DNA from: Smithella sp.
Lineage (GTDB): Bacteria > Desulfobacterota > Syntrophia > Syntrophales > Smithellaceae
Reading direction: 5' to 3'
Assembly (NCBI GenBank): GCA_012510495.1
Contig: JAAZHX010000308.1
Span: 1-64,000, forward strand
Length of the DNA stretch: 64,000 nt
The first letter of the stretch is position 1; each line of letters begins with the position of its first letter. Shown here piece after piece: positions 8,408-21,677 of the stretch. Below the pieces are notes generated by a model, which did no database searches, had not been told where the DNA came from, and saw only the letters and a program-made list of their open reading frames with translations. Both the position numbers and the translations under genes were made by a program.

Positions 8408-9775
8408 ATGGATGACGATCGTAAAGATAAGCAATCACCCCGGCCAATCCGTCTGAAGCGTTATGTGTTGGCGCTGATTTTGTTCTGGACGGCAGGAGTG
8501 GCTGTTTCGCTGGGATGGAATATTTATCAACTGCAACGGTCGATTTTCGATATTGCCGGCGCCAGCGCGGATATCACTTACGAAAAGGACGTTCTTTACC
8601 GGCGGTGGGTTGCTTCGAAGGGTGGGGTTTACGCGCCGGTTTCGGAGATGACGCCCGTCAATCCCCATCTCCGGGTTGCCGATCGCGACGTCACGGCGTC
8701 CGGCGGGCTTTCGCTCACGCTGATCAATCCGGCCTACATGACGCGCCAGGTCAATGAACTGGCGCGCCCCGGTGTGAACAACTTTCAGGGCCACATCACC
8801 AGCCTCAATCCGATTCGTCCGGCCAATGCGCCGGATGGCTGGGAGGCGCAGGCGTTGGAATCATTTGAACGCGGCGAAAAAGAGCAGAGAACGGTCACGC
8901 GGCTGTCGGGGGAGGAATATTTTCGCTTGATGCGGCCGTTTGTCACGGAAGAGAGCTGTCTGAAATGTCATGCCGCCCAGGGATACCGCCAAGGCGATAT
9001 TCGGGGTGGGATCAGCGTTTCCATTCTCATGGCGCCGTTGCGGCGGGTGGAGCATGTCCGCATGCTGCAGCTTTCACTGGCCCACGTCTTTCTGTGGGGG
9101 ATCGGCCTGGGCGTGATCGGACTGGTTACGAAGCGTTTGCGGACACAAACGAAAAAACGCGAGGAGGCCGAAGAGACGGTTCGTCTCCTTGCCATCACCG
9201 ATGAACTCACCGGACTGCACAACCGGCGGGGATTTTTATCTCTCGCCGAGCATCAGCTGAAAGTGGCGGTCAGAAGCCGGCGGGGGCTGCTGCTTTATTT
9301 TGCCGATTTGGATGGATTGAAATGGATCAATGACACGCTGGGGCATGAAGAAGGAGATCAGGCGCTCATGGAAGCCGCCGCCGTGCTGAAGGAGACGTTC
9401 CGCGCCTCCGACATCCTCGCCCGCCTGGGGGGGGATGAATATGCCGTCCTTGCGCTGGAAACGTCCCGGGAACATTCCACGATCTTTACGGCGCGGCTGC
9501 AATCCCTGGTGGATGCGAAAAACCGCGAAGCCGGAAGGAAATACCGGCTTTCCATCAGCGTAGGCGAGTCCTACTACGACTCTGAAACCCCTTGTTTACT
9601 GGACGAACTCATTTCGGCCGCGGACAAACGGATGTACGAAAGCAAACAGGACAAAAAGAGACGTCTTGCGCAGGGGGTCTCCCTCGCCGACAACGCGTCC
9701 GTGTCTTCCGGGGGGAGGAGCGATAGGGCGGGCGAACGCATCCGGCGCGGGAAGAAGACAGAGAGAGATTTTTGA
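8408..9775 (+). CDS. Haem-binding (DUF3365-type) diguanylate cyclase
   Basis: A 455-residue membrane signalling enzyme. Helix 1 spans residues about 18-40. A periplasmic Tll0287-like/DUF3365 domain follows, with the c-type haem motif CLKCH at 184-188. A second helix is at about 218-242. The cytoplasmic GGDEF domain has GGDEY at 341-345. The inhibitory I-site RxxD (R332-D335) is placed five residues before GGDEY, so product inhibition is expected. The domain order suggests redox or gas sensing by haem that controls c-di-GMP synthesis. An HD-GYP protein for c-di-GMP breakdown lies at 21678-22814. ATG 8408 follows a GGGGAAAAC site. The haem role is inferred from CxxCH and the domain's known members. 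Confidence 0.85.
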   Translation: MDDDRKDKQSPRPIRLKRYVLALILFWTAGVAVSLGWNIYQLQRSIFDIAGASADITYEKDVLYRRWVASKGGVYAPVSEMTPVNPHLRVADRDVTASGGLSLTLINPAYMTRQVNELARPGVNNFQGHITSLNPIRPANAPDGWEAQALESFERGEKEQRTVTRLSGEEYFRLMRPFVTEESCLKCHAAQGYRQGDIRGGISVSILMAPLRRVEHVRMLQLSLAHVFLWGIGLGVIGLVTKRLRTQTKKREEAEETVRLLAITDELTGLHNRRGFLSLAEHQLKVAVRSRRGLLLYFADLDGLKWINDTLGHEEGDQALMEAAAVLKETFRASDILARLGGDEYAVLALETSREHSTIFTARLQSLVDAKNREAGRKYRLSISVGESYYDSETPCLLDELISAADKRMYESKQDKKRRLAQGVSLADNASVSSGGRSDRAGERIRRGKKTERDF

Positions 9776-9927
9776 CCGCCGCCGAATCCGGCGGCAGCGG
9801 AGTGTCCCCGGCCGATCCCGCCGGATTCCGACGCCGGCATGCGCCAGCTTCGCTCATCACTGGGCCGCCCTTGGCCGTTTGTTCCATCCGCTGTTGATCC
9901 GGGACCGTCATGACCTGCGGGCCGCAG

Positions 9928-10644
9928 TTATTTTGTCTTCGGCTTTACGGAGGGCGAAGACGGCATTGCGGCCGTCTTCGCGTCTTTTACGTCCAGAAGC
10001 TCCACTTCAAAGACCAGCGTTGCACCGCCGGGAATCACGGGGGGACGTCCCTGGTCTCCGTAGGCGATCTCCGAAGGGCAGATCAGTTTGGATTTGCCGC
10101 CCACCTTCATCATGCTGACGCCTTCCGTCCAGCAGGGAAACACCTGGCTTAAAGGCAGTTCCGCGGGCTGGCCGCGCTTGACGGAGCTGTCAAATTCCTT
10201 ACCGTCAATCAGCGTACCCACGTAGTGGACCTTGACGATGTCCGTGGCCCTGGCCTGAGCACCCGTTCCCGCTTTGATTTCTTTATAGATCAATCCGGAG
10301 GCGGTCTTCTTCACGCCGGCTTCCTTCGCGGCTTTTTCCAAAAACAGTTTAGCCAGCTCTTTTTGCTTTTCCGTTGCTTTCTGCATGCGGGTCTGGGCCA
10401 GTTCACCCAGCTTCTGCATATTGGCTTCCGGCTCCGCCGCCAGCTTTTTGCCGCCGGCCGCGTCGGACATGCCCATCTGCACATATTTCAACTCTTCGGT
10501 CGTCAGGTCAAAAACGGACAACTGCTTGCTGAGATGAACCCCCAGCGCGTAGAAGGCCTTCTGGTCTTCTGTTTTCGGTGCTTCGGGCGAACATCCCCAG
10601 GCGGCGATCAGGGCGACACAAACCACAATCATTAATTTACGCAT
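9928..10644 (-). CDS. FKBP-type peptidyl-prolyl isomerase, lipoprotein, Mip-like
   Basis: A 238-residue protein with a lipoprotein signal (lipobox AAWGC, Cys18). The N-terminal helical dimerisation region (about 30-125) resembles FkpA/Mip, with the typical YALGVHLSKQL start. The C-terminal FKBP domain (about 125-225) has VKVHYVGTLIDGKEFDSS, LPLSQVFPCW, and SEIAYGDQG with VFEVELLDV. It catalyses proline isomerisation in periplasmic or outer-membrane proteins. The C-terminus ends in a Pro/Lys tail. In the usual active site the tail motif after FPCW is WTEG, present here. It lies 56 nt downstream of moeA on the same strand. Confidence 0.88.
   Translation of the reverse strand: MRKLMIVVCVALIAAWGCSPEAPKTEDQKAFYALGVHLSKQLSVFDLTTEELKYVQMGMSDAAGGKKLAAEPEANMQKLGELAQTRMQKATEKQKELAKLFLEKAAKEAGVKKTASGLIYKEIKAGTGAQARATDIVKVHYVGTLIDGKEFDSSVKRGQPAELPLSQVFPCWTEGVSMMKVGGKSKLICPSEIAYGDQGRPPVIPGGATLVFEVELLDVKDAKTAAMPSSPSVKPKTK
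9955..9984 (+). terminator. Possible terminator for the plus-strand diguanylate cyclase transcript
   Basis: A perfect 9-bp stem CGAAGACGG (9955-9963) pairs with CCGTCTTCG (9972-9980) and is followed by CGTCTTTT on the plus strand. It lies inside the 3' end of the converging FKBP gene, about 180 nt after the cyclase stop. Confidence 0.35.
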
Positions 10645-10700
10645 AAGGTATCCTTTCTTTTACTCTTTCTTTATTCCTGCCCTGGGATCGGGCGCCAAAT

Positions 10701-11936
10701 TCAGACGGGAACATCCGCCACGGTCAGTGTTTCTTCAAGCAGTTGAACCAATACGTTTTCTCCCTTTTTTACAAAGGAGACATCTTCCTGCAAAACAATA
10801 AATGCGTTGGCTTCCACCATGGACTTCAGAATGCCGGACCCCTGCTCGCCGGTCAGACGCGCCAGGTAACGATTTTTTTCTTTTTCAACTACCGCGCGCA
10901 GAAAATTTTTAACGCCCGTGCTCTTGTTTATTTCCTGGGCGCTGACGGCGGTCAGCGTCGGGCGAAAAATCCGGGTATGCCCCTGCATGCAAAGCAGAAA
11001 CGGGCGGACAAACTGCTCAAAAGAAACCATGACGGAGACGGGATTACCGGGCAGACCGAAGAGGGGGACGCCGTCGATGGAGCCGAAAGCCAGCGGCTTC
11101 CCGGGGCGCATGGCCACCTGCCAGAAGTGCATGGCGTTGCCGATGTCGCCCATTACATCTTTGACGAAATCATAATCGCCGACCGAAACGCCGCCGGAAG
11201 ACAGAATGACATCCGCCCGCCGCGCCACCTGAAATTTTTTGACCAGATCCTCTTTGTCGTCGCTGCCGATGCCCAAAAGAACCGGGACGCCGCCGCAGGA
11301 GAGAACCTGAGCGGCCAGCGAATAGGTATTGGAGTTGACGATTTTGCCGGGCGGCGGCTCGGTTTCGATGTCCACCAGTTCGTCTCCGGTGGACAGGATC
11401 GCCACGCGCGGCCTCTGGTAAACCGCGACAAACACCTTTCCCAGAGCGGCCAGCATGCCGATGTGGCCCGGCCGCAAAACGCTGCCCGCCGCGATGACCT
11501 TCTCTCCCCGGCGCACGTCCTCGCCGGGAAATCGGATGTCCAGCCCCCGGGGCGCGGCGATTTTAATCAGGACCGTTTTGCCTTTTTCTTCGGTGTCCTC
11601 CCGGCGGACCACGGCATCCGCACCTTTGGGGACCACCGCACCGGTCATGATGCGCGCCGCCTGTCCGGCCTGAACCGTTCTGCGGGGGAGGCTGCCGGCG
11701 GCGATTGTTTCAATTACCTTGAGTTCGACGGGTTTTAAGGCGCGCGCGCCTTTCGTGTCGTCGGAGCGCACGGCATATCCGTCCATGGCGGAGTTGGCGG
11801 CGGAAGGAATGTCGTGGGGTGCGAAGACATCTTCACCGATCACCCGTCCTGCCGCCGCGAGAAGATCGACTTTTTCCAATCCCAGGGGCCGACAGGTGGC
11901 CAGGACCGTATGCAGCGCATTTTCCACGGAAATCAT
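10701..11936 (-). CDS. moeA: Molybdopterin molybdenumtransferase MoeA
   Basis: A 411-residue MoeA that inserts molybdate into adenylylated molybdopterin. Visible signatures are AANSAMDGYA, RIMTGAVVPKGADAVV, ILSTGDELV, and SSGGVSVGDYDFV, with a C-terminal GLPGNPVSVMVSFE. ATG 11936 is chosen because GGAGAGGA lies 5-6 bases upstream on the minus strand and homology starts at MISVENAL; the frame extends 28 residues further without support. Molybdenum or tungsten cofactor would serve enzymes such as formate dehydrogenase, which are common in syntrophs but not in this window. It is divergent from nadA. Confidence 0.92.
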   Translation of the reverse strand: MISVENALHTVLATCRPLGLEKVDLLAAAGRVIGEDVFAPHDIPSAANSAMDGYAVRSDDTKGARALKPVELKVIETIAAGSLPRRTVQAGQAARIMTGAVVPKGADAVVRREDTEEKGKTVLIKIAAPRGLDIRFPGEDVRRGEKVIAAGSVLRPGHIGMLAALGKVFVAVYQRPRVAILSTGDELVDIETEPPPGKIVNSNTYSLAAQVLSCGGVPVLLGIGSDDKEDLVKKFQVARRADVILSSGGVSVGDYDFVKDVMGDIGNAMHFWQVAMRPGKPLAFGSIDGVPLFGLPGNPVSVMVSFEQFVRPFLLCMQGHTRIFRPTLTAVSAQEINKSTGVKNFLRAVVEKEKNRYLARLTGEQGSGILKSMVEANAFIVLQEDVSFVKKGENVLVQLLEETLTVADVPV

Positions 11937-12085
11937 TTTTTCCTCTCCATCTGCTTTTCCAGCAGGCACCTTATCAAAGACCGTCCGGTTGTCAACAAAA
12001 AAGCGCCATTCACCATCCACTAATGCCGGTTGAATTTCACAGGCATTTGCGCTAGGGAAGAAACCGATGGAAAGGGAGCAATGTT

Positions 12086-12991
12086 ATGAACGAGCAGCAG
12101 ACAAAAATTCGCGCGATGCTGGCCGACCGGAAAGGCATCTTGCTGGTCCATTATTATGCCCGGCCTGAAATTCAGGAAATCGCCGACGTGCTGGGGGATT
12201 CCCTGGCGCTGGCCCAGGCGGCGGCCCGCTCCGATGCCAGGGTGATCGTTTTCGCGGGCGTGCACTTCATGGCGCAGAGCGCGGCAATGCTTTCCCCTGA
12301 AAAAACCGTGTTGCTGCCCCGTCTGGACGCGGGCTGCCCTCTGGCGGATATGGCTAGTCCGGACGCGGTGAGAAAAATGAAGCAGGCTCAACCGGATGCC
12401 GTTTTCGTGACGTATATCAACTCCACGGCGGAGGTGAAGGCCGAATGCGACATCTGCTGCACGTCGTCCAACGTGATTAAAATCATTGAAACCCTGCCGC
12501 CGTCGAAAAAAGTGGTGGTGCTGCCCGACGGCAATCTGGCCCGTCACGCGGCGTCCGTCACGGGTCGGGACATTGCCGCGTGGGAAGGTTGCTGCCCGAT
12601 TCACCAGGCGCTGACGGCCGAAGATGTTACGGCCCGCAGGCGGGAGCATCCGCGGGCGCTGTTTGCCGCGCACCCGGAGTGCCGCCCGGAGACGCTGGCC
12701 GTGGCTGATTTCGTGGGGTCCACGTCGGCCATTCTCCGGTTTGCCCACGAGACAAAAGCCACGGAAATCATCATCGGAACGGAAAAAGGCATTTTGACCC
12801 AACTCGCCAAAGAGAATCCGGAAAAGACTTTTATCCCCGCCTCGGGCGCGCTTTTCTGCGCCGACATGAAGAAAATATCGCTGGACGATATCGAGCGGTC
12901 GCTGGCGACCCTGCAGCCGGTCGTTACGGTTCCCCGGGATGTGAGCGAGGCCGCGAAAAAAGCTCTGGACAAAATGCTGGCCCTTTCCTGA
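12086..12991 (+). CDS. nadA: Quinolinate synthase NadA
   Basis: A 301-residue quinolinate synthase, which condenses iminoaspartate with dihydroxyacetone phosphate in NAD synthesis. The three [4Fe-4S] ligands are visible as C84 (DAGCPLADM), C169 or C170 (EGCCPIHQ) and C258 (ALFCADMKK). VHYYARPEIQEIAD, GVHFMAQSA, TYINSTAEVKA and CTSSNV are the typical substrate-binding segments. The doubled Cys at 169-170 is normal for part of the family. The length matches NadA. The nadD gene for a later step of the same pathway lies at 22854-23498 on the other strand. The upstream 149 nt to moeA form a divergent promoter region. Confidence 0.94.
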   Translation: MNEQQTKIRAMLADRKGILLVHYYARPEIQEIADVLGDSLALAQAAARSDARVIVFAGVHFMAQSAAMLSPEKTVLLPRLDAGCPLADMASPDAVRKMKQAQPDAVFVTYINSTAEVKAECDICCTSSNVIKIIETLPPSKKVVVLPDGNLARHAASVTGRDIAAWEGCCPIHQALTAEDVTARRREHPRALFAAHPECRPETLAVADFVGSTSAILRFAHETKATEIIIGTEKGILTQLAKENPEKTFIPASGALFCADMKKISLDDIERSLATLQPVVTVPRDVSEAAKKALDKMLALS

Positions 12992-13022
12992 CCGACCGTT
13001 GAATTCGTCTGGATGACATTTC

Positions 13023-16577
<3,555 letters not shown>

Positions 16578-16853
16578 TCATTATCGGGATATGACTAAAA
16601 ACTGTTTCCGGCGCGGGAAATCAGAGCGCCAAAATGGGCGCGGGGGGAAACAGGCTTGGCCTTGATTGAATGGCGGTTGATGCCCCGGACCGGCGCTTTG
16701 TGAACAACCGGTTGACCGTCTCGGAAGAAGTCGTTTTCCTTCTTTTGCCATGTTGACCGTTCGATCGGCTCACGACGACAGCGGTGACTTTTTATGAGTT
16801 CACCAGTGATTATTCAGTTGCGTTACCCGGGCGAAGGAGGGTACGAAAAAAGG
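16578..16853. other. Intergenic region with an inverted repeat
   Basis: This gap between mfd and the parvulin gene holds an inverted repeat: CTGTTTCCGGCGC (16602-16614) against GCGCGGGGGGAAACAG (16638-16653). No T-tract follows, so it is not a classical terminator. No gene is supported here. Confidence 0.4.
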
Positions 16854-17819
16854 ATGAAGCGGACGTTTTGGCAAAATCCGGCGCGGCAATGGGGGCTGCC
16901 GGCCCTCTTGGCAATGCTTTGCGCCCTGTGCCTTGTTTCCGCGTGCGGGTGGTGGGAAGCCCCGCGACCGCACGTCGCGACGGTCAACGGCGAAAAAATT
17001 TACCTGGAGGAATATCAGTCCCGGCTCAACGACCACAAAGGGCTGTTTGCGCTTCGCATCCTCCGGGACGAATCCGGTAAACGGAAGCGCCTGGAGGAGG
17101 AAGTTCTGGAGGCGCTGATTACGGAAAAAATCGTTTTCCAGCGGGCGCGCGAACTGGGGCTCTCGGTCAGCCGACCCGAGTTGGAAACGAGACTGCTGGA
17201 AATCCGCGGGGATTACGGAGAAAATTTTTTTGATTTGCTCGTCCGACAGAATGTGCGATACGAAGACTGGCGTGAAGCGCTGAAAAAGGAAATGCTCTTC
17301 GAAAAGCTGATGGCTGCGGATGTCCGCGAGGCCATCCGCGTTTCGGATGATGAAGCGGAGGATTATTTTCACGCGCATCCCGATTTCTGCAAGTCCGTGG
17401 CAAGGGTTCGGGCGTCTCAGATTGTCACCGGGGATCTTAAGCAGGCGAGGGAAGTCGAGGAGAGACTGAAGAAGGGCGAAGACTTCGCCTCTCTGGCCGC
17501 GGCGTTTTCCCTCGGGCCGGAAGCGGTCCGCGGCGGAGACCTGGGCCTGATCGTTCCGGATACCATGCCGGAGCCGCTGGACCAAACGCTTTTTACTCTG
17601 CCGCTTCACAAAACGAGCGCCATTATTAAAAGCGCATATGGCTACCACATTTTAAAAGTCACGGACATTCAGCAGGCCGGGGGCCGATCCTTTGCGGAAT
17701 GCCGGCAGGATATTCTGGAGGTTCTCCGGGCGCAAAAGGAAGAAGCGGCTTTTCTTGTCTGGCTGAATCAATTGAAGATGAAAGCCGTCGTGAAAAAGGA
17801 AATAAATGTTATCGGGTAG
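16854..17819 (+). CDS. Parvulin-type (PpiC) peptidyl-prolyl isomerase lipoprotein
   Basis: A 321-residue SurA/PrsA-like folding factor. Residues 1-31 are a signal with lipobox LVSAC. A SurA N-terminal-like helical region follows (about 45-175), with VNGEKIYLEEYQ. The PpiC rotamase domain is at about 185-285 (VRASQIVTG, FASLAAAFS, GGDLGLI, YGYHILKV). ATG 16854 is favoured over ATG 16794 because GAAGGAGGG at 16834-16841 precedes it and a clean lipoprotein signal follows. It probably acts in the periplasm on outer-membrane proteins. The next gene is a second member of the same family 41 nt downstream, which suggests an operon. Confidence 0.83.
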   Translation: MKRTFWQNPARQWGLPALLAMLCALCLVSACGWWEAPRPHVATVNGEKIYLEEYQSRLNDHKGLFALRILRDESGKRKRLEEEVLEALITEKIVFQRARELGLSVSRPELETRLLEIRGDYGENFFDLLVRQNVRYEDWREALKKEMLFEKLMAADVREAIRVSDDEAEDYFHAHPDFCKSVARVRASQIVTGDLKQAREVEERLKKGEDFASLAAAFSLGPEAVRGGDLGLIVPDTMPEPLDQTLFTLPLHKTSAIIKSAYGYHILKVTDIQQAGGRSFAECRQDILEVLRAQKEEAAFLVWLNQLKMKAVVKKEINVIG

Positions 17820-17860
17820 GACAGGACGTCATTATTATTTTTCAACAGGGGGGGAATCAC

Positions 17861-18838
17861 GTGAAGGCTTATCGAACGGGTTTTGCAGTTATCCTTGCCA
17901 TTTTCCTGATCGGCGCGCAGGCCGCCGCGGAAGTGGCGGACAAAATTGTCGCCGTCGTCAACGGCGAAATCATCACGCTTTCCGAACTCCACCGGGCTTT
18001 TGCGCCCTATGCCGCCCATATCGAGGCCAATTACAAGGGGCCGGACAAGGAAGGGTTGCTTGAGCAGAACCGGACGGCTTTGCTGCAGCGCCTGATTGAT
18101 CAAATGCTCATCGAACAGGAAGCGAAAAAGTCGGAGGCCGGCGTTGCCGCCATCAGGGATGAAGAAGTCATGACCGTGATTCGGGACATGCTGGCCAAAA
18201 ACCAGTTGACGATGCAGACCTATTTGAAAAAGCTGGCCGAAGAAGGCAACACGCTGGAGAGCGTCAAGCAGGAGATTCGGGGGCAGATGCTGCGCATGCG
18301 TCTTCTGCGCCGCGAGGTGCAGTCCAGAATTCTGGTGACGGATGAGGAAATCGGCGAATATTACGACAGACACCGTCAGGACTATGAAGGCCGCGAAGCG
18401 GTGCGCATCCGGCAGATATTTTTGCCGGCGCCGGAGGGGGCGGATCATGCGGCGCGCGACGGGGCCCGGGCCGAGGCGAACCAGTTGCGCGAACGCATCC
18501 TGAAAGGCGAGCGGTTTGAAGTGATGGCTGCGCGCTATTCCAGGGGCCCGGCCGCGGCTGAAGGAGGCGACATCGGCTTTGTCGAACGGGGCGTCATGAT
18601 GCCGGAAGTTGAAAAGGCTGCCTTCAGCCTTTCCTTGGGGGAGGTCAGCGAAGCAATCGAAACCGAAGCGGGGTTTCTCCTGCTGGTGGTCGTGGACAAA
18701 AAAGGGGCAGGGCTGAAGCCTCTGTCCGTGGTGCGCGATGAAATCAAGGCAAAAATTGAAGACGAAAAAGTCAGCAAAAAATATGACGAATGGATGGACG
18801 GCATCCGTAAAAAATCATTTATCGACATCCGGCTTTAA
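17861..18838 (+). CDS. surA: SurA-like periplasmic peptidyl-prolyl isomerase
   Basis: A 325-residue protein starting at GTG 17861 with AGGGGGGGA just upstream (17847-17855). The signal peptide ends in [10 protein letters not shown]. The SurA N-terminal segment [17 protein letters not shown] (about 26-42) is typical. The single PpiC domain spans about 190-295 ([41 protein letters not shown]). It would act as a chaperone for outer-membrane proteins in the periplasm. Classical E. coli SurA has two PpiC domains; this one has one, as in many Deltaproteobacteria. It follows a paralogous lipoprotein and precedes uvrA by 18 nt. Confidence 0.85.
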   Translation: MKAYRTGFAVILAIFLIGAQAAAEVADKIVAVVNGEIITLSELHRAFAPYAAHIEANYKGPDKEGLLEQNRTALLQRLIDQMLIEQEAKKSEAGVAAIRDEEVMTVIRDMLAKNQLTMQTYLKKLAEEGNTLESVKQEIRGQMLRMRLLRREVQSRILVTDEEIGEYYDRHRQDYEGREAVRIRQIFLPAPEGADHAARDGARAEANQLRERILKGERFEVMAARYSRGPAAAEGGDIGFVERGVMMPEVEKAAFSLSLGEVSEAIETEAGFLLLVVVDKKGAGLKPLSVVRDEIKAKIEDEKVSKKYDEWMDGIRKKSFIDIRL

Positions 18839-18856
18839 GAGACGGCAGCACCGGCT

Positions 18857-21661
18857 ATGGATTGGATAAAAATCAAGGGCGCGTCCCAGCACAATCTCAA
18901 AAAGATTACGCTGGATATTCCCCGCGATCGGCTGGTGGTAATTACCGGCGTTTCCGGCTCGGGCAAATCCTCCCTGGCCTTTGATACCATCTACGCCGAG
19001 GGTCAGCGCCGCTATGTGGAGTCGCTTTCGACTTACGCGCGCCAGTTCATCGGCCAGATGGACAAGCCGGAGGTGGAATCCATTGAAGGCCTCTCGCCCG
19101 CCATCGCCATCGAACAGAGGGCGGCCAGTCACAATCCGCGTTCCACCGTGGGCACGGTCACGGAGATTTACGATTATTTGCGGCTGCTTTTCGTCGGAAT
19201 CGGCATCTGCCACTGCTGCAACTGCGGACGGGAGATCCGGTCACAGACCATCGACAGCATCCTGCAAAGCGTTCTCGATCTGCCCGAAGGGACGCGCTTC
19301 AGCATTTTGTCCCCGCTGGTCAGGGGCAAAAAAGGCGAGTTTGCCAAGGAATTGAAGAAGCTCCAGAAGGAAGGCTTTGCGAGAGTCCGCGTCGACGGCG
19401 AACTTTGCGACCTGTCCCTCGACATTGTCCTTTCCAAAACCAAACGCCACGACATCGATCTGATCGTTGACCGGCTGGTGATGAAGGACGGCATCCGCAA
19501 GAGACTGCGGGACTCGCTCGAGATGGCCGTCCATAAAAGTGACGGACTGGTTCGGATTGTCGCCGCTGACGGCAGCGAAACCCTGTATTCCGAAAAATAT
19601 GCCTGCCCGGACTGCGGCATCAGCATGCCGCCGCTTTTCCCCCGCGTATTTTCGTTCAACAATCCCTACGGCGCCTGTCCCGAATGCAACGGTCTCGGAT
19701 CGCGGATGCACTTCGCGGAGGATCTCGTGGTGCCCGATACGGGCATTTCGCTGCGCGAAGGCGCCATCGCTCCCTGGGCCAACCGCACCTCGCTTTACTA
19801 TTTTAATCTGCTGGACACGCTGGCGGGGCATTATAATTTCGATATCAATACGCCGTTTTCCAATCTGCCGGAAAAAATCCGCAAGGTGCTGCTGTACGGA
19901 TCGGGCGCGGAGGAAATCAAGTTTCATATCGACCGTCCGGGCAAGCGCTACTTTGTTCGCCGCCCCTTTGAAGGCGTTATCCGGCAGCTGGAACGCCGTT
20001 GGCGGGAAACCGCTTCCGTCGCCGTGCGCCGCGATCTGGCCCGCTACATTGACCTGCGGCCCTGCGAAACCTGTGGAGGCGCGCGCCTGAAAAAAGAAAG
20101 CCTGGCCGTGACCGTTGGCGGCAAAAATATTTACGAGTTGTGCCTGATGTCGATTCGCGAATGCTTCGAATTTTTCGAAGGGCTAAAGCTTTCCGTTCAG
20201 GAAGCGAAAATCGTCGAACGCGTTTTGAAGGAAATCCAAAGCCGCCTTTCCTTTCTGCTCAACGTCGGCATGGATTATCTGAATCTGGCGCGATCGACCT
20301 CCACCCTGTCCGGCGGAGAGAGCCAGCGCATCCGGCTGGCCACGCAGATCGGCTCCGGACTGATGGGCGTCCTGTACGTTCTGGATGAACCGACCGTCGG
20401 CCTGCACCAGAGGGACAACCTGCGGCTGATCGACACGCTCAGGAAACTGCGCGACATGGGCAACACGGTGCTGGTGGTGGAACACGACGCCGACATGATG
20501 ATGGCCTGCGACCATATTGTCGATATGGGCCCGGGCGCCGGCGTCCAGGGGGGGGAAGTGATTTTTCAGGGCCCCCCCGCCGAAGTGCTGCAAAGCGAAA
20601 CGTCGCTCACGGGGCAGTACCTCTCCGGCCGGAAATCCATCGGGCTTCCCGCCTGGCGAAAGGTCAGGGGCCGCCACATTCTCCTGGAAGGCGCATCGGA
20701 AAACAATCTGAAAAACATCGACATCCGGATCCCGACGGGCGTCCTGACCGCCGTCACCGGCGTTTCCGGCTCCGGCAAAAGCACCATGGTGATCGAAACG
20801 CTGTACCGGGTGATGGCGCGCCGGCTGAATCAGCACAGCGGCCCCATGGCAAAAATCCGGCGCGTCCGCGATATGGGAGGCATCGAGCGGGTCATCATGA
20901 TCAATCAGCAGCCGATCGGGCGGACGCCGCGGTCCAATCCCGTAACCTATACCGGCATCTTTTCCTTTATCCGCGATCTTTTCACCGGCCTTCCGGACGC
21001 ACGCGTCCGCGGCTACAAGCCGGGGCGGTTCAGCTTCAACGTCAAGGGCGGCCGTTGCGAAGCCTGCGAGGGAAACGGGCTCATCAAAATCGAAATGCAC
21101 TTCCTTCCGGATGTTTACGTCACCTGCGATGCCTGCCGGGGCAAGCGCTTCAACGCGGACACGCTGGACATCAAATACAAGGACAAAAGCATCGCCGACG
21201 TTCTGGACCTGACCGTTTCCCAGGCGCTGGATTTTTTTGCCAACGTCCCGTCCATTTGCTCACATCTCCGGCTGCTGGCCGATGTCGGCCTCGGATACAT
21301 CCGTTTAGGCCAGTCGGCCGCCACCTTGTCCGGCGGCGAAGCGCAGCGCATCAAGCTGGCGCGGGAGCTGGGAAAGAGAGTCAACCGGAACACCCTGTAC
21401 ATTCTGGACGAGCCCACCATCGGCCTGCACTTTGCGGATATTCAGAAGCTGCTGGACGTGCTGATGCGCCTGGTGGACATGGGCAATACCGTTGTCGTCA
21501 TCGAACACAATCTGGATATCATCAAGTCCGCGGACCACATCATCGATCTGGGCCCCGAAGGCGGTCCGGGCGGGGGGCGGATCATCGCCTCTGGTACGGT
21601 CCGAGAGGTGGCGCAAAATGAGCAGTCTTTTACCGGCGCCTTTTTGAAGAAAGTTCTGTAA
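18857..21661 (+). CDS. uvrA: Excinuclease ABC subunit A
   Basis: A 934-residue UvrA, the damage-recognition ATPase of nucleotide excision repair. Two ABC modules are visible: Walker [21 protein letters not shown] at about 31-50 with signature [14 protein letters not shown], and Walker [12 protein letters not shown] near 634-645 with signature [14 protein letters not shown]. Zinc-binding pairs occur in CPDCG/CPECNG of the first half and in [15 protein letters not shown] of the second. An extra cysteine cluster CHCCNCG is near 115-121. Length and order match the family. The gene runs 18 nt after surA and 16 nt before the HD-GYP regulator, so it may share their transcript. Confidence 0.97.
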   Translation: MDWIKIKGASQHNLKKITLDIPRDRLVVITGVSGSGKSSLAFDTIYAEGQRRYVESLSTYARQFIGQMDKPEVESIEGLSPAIAIEQRAASHNPRSTVGTVTEIYDYLRLLFVGIGICHCCNCGREIRSQTIDSILQSVLDLPEGTRFSILSPLVRGKKGEFAKELKKLQKEGFARVRVDGELCDLSLDIVLSKTKRHDIDLIVDRLVMKDGIRKRLRDSLEMAVHKSDGLVRIVAADGSETLYSEKYACPDCGISMPPLFPRVFSFNNPYGACPECNGLGSRMHFAEDLVVPDTGISLREGAIAPWANRTSLYYFNLLDTLAGHYNFDINTPFSNLPEKIRKVLLYGSGAEEIKFHIDRPGKRYFVRRPFEGVIRQLERRWRETASVAVRRDLARYIDLRPCETCGGARLKKESLAVTVGGKNIYELCLMSIRECFEFFEGLKLSVQEAKIVERVLKEIQSRLSFLLNVGMDYLNLARSTSTLSGGESQRIRLATQIGSGLMGVLYVLDEPTVGLHQRDNLRLIDTLRKLRDMGNTVLVVEHDADMMMACDHIVDMGPGAGVQGGEVIFQGPPAEVLQSETSLTGQYLSGRKSIGLPAWRKVRGRHILLEGASENNLKNIDIRIPTGVLTAVTGVSGSGKSTMVIETLYRVMARRLNQHSGPMAKIRRVRDMGGIERVIMINQQPIGRTPRSNPVTYTGIFSFIRDLFTGLPDARVRGYKPGRFSFNVKGGRCEACEGNGLIKIEMHFLPDVYVTCDACRGKRFNADTLDIKYKDKSIADVLDLTVSQALDFFANVPSICSHLRLLADVGLGYIRLGQSAATLSGGEAQRIKLARELGKRVNRNTLYILDEPTIGLHFADIQKLLDVLMRLVDMGNTVVVIEHNLDIIKSADHIIDLGPEGGPGGGRIIASGTVREVAQNEQSFTGAFLKKVL

Positions 21662-21677
21662 GGGGAGGCACAGACAC

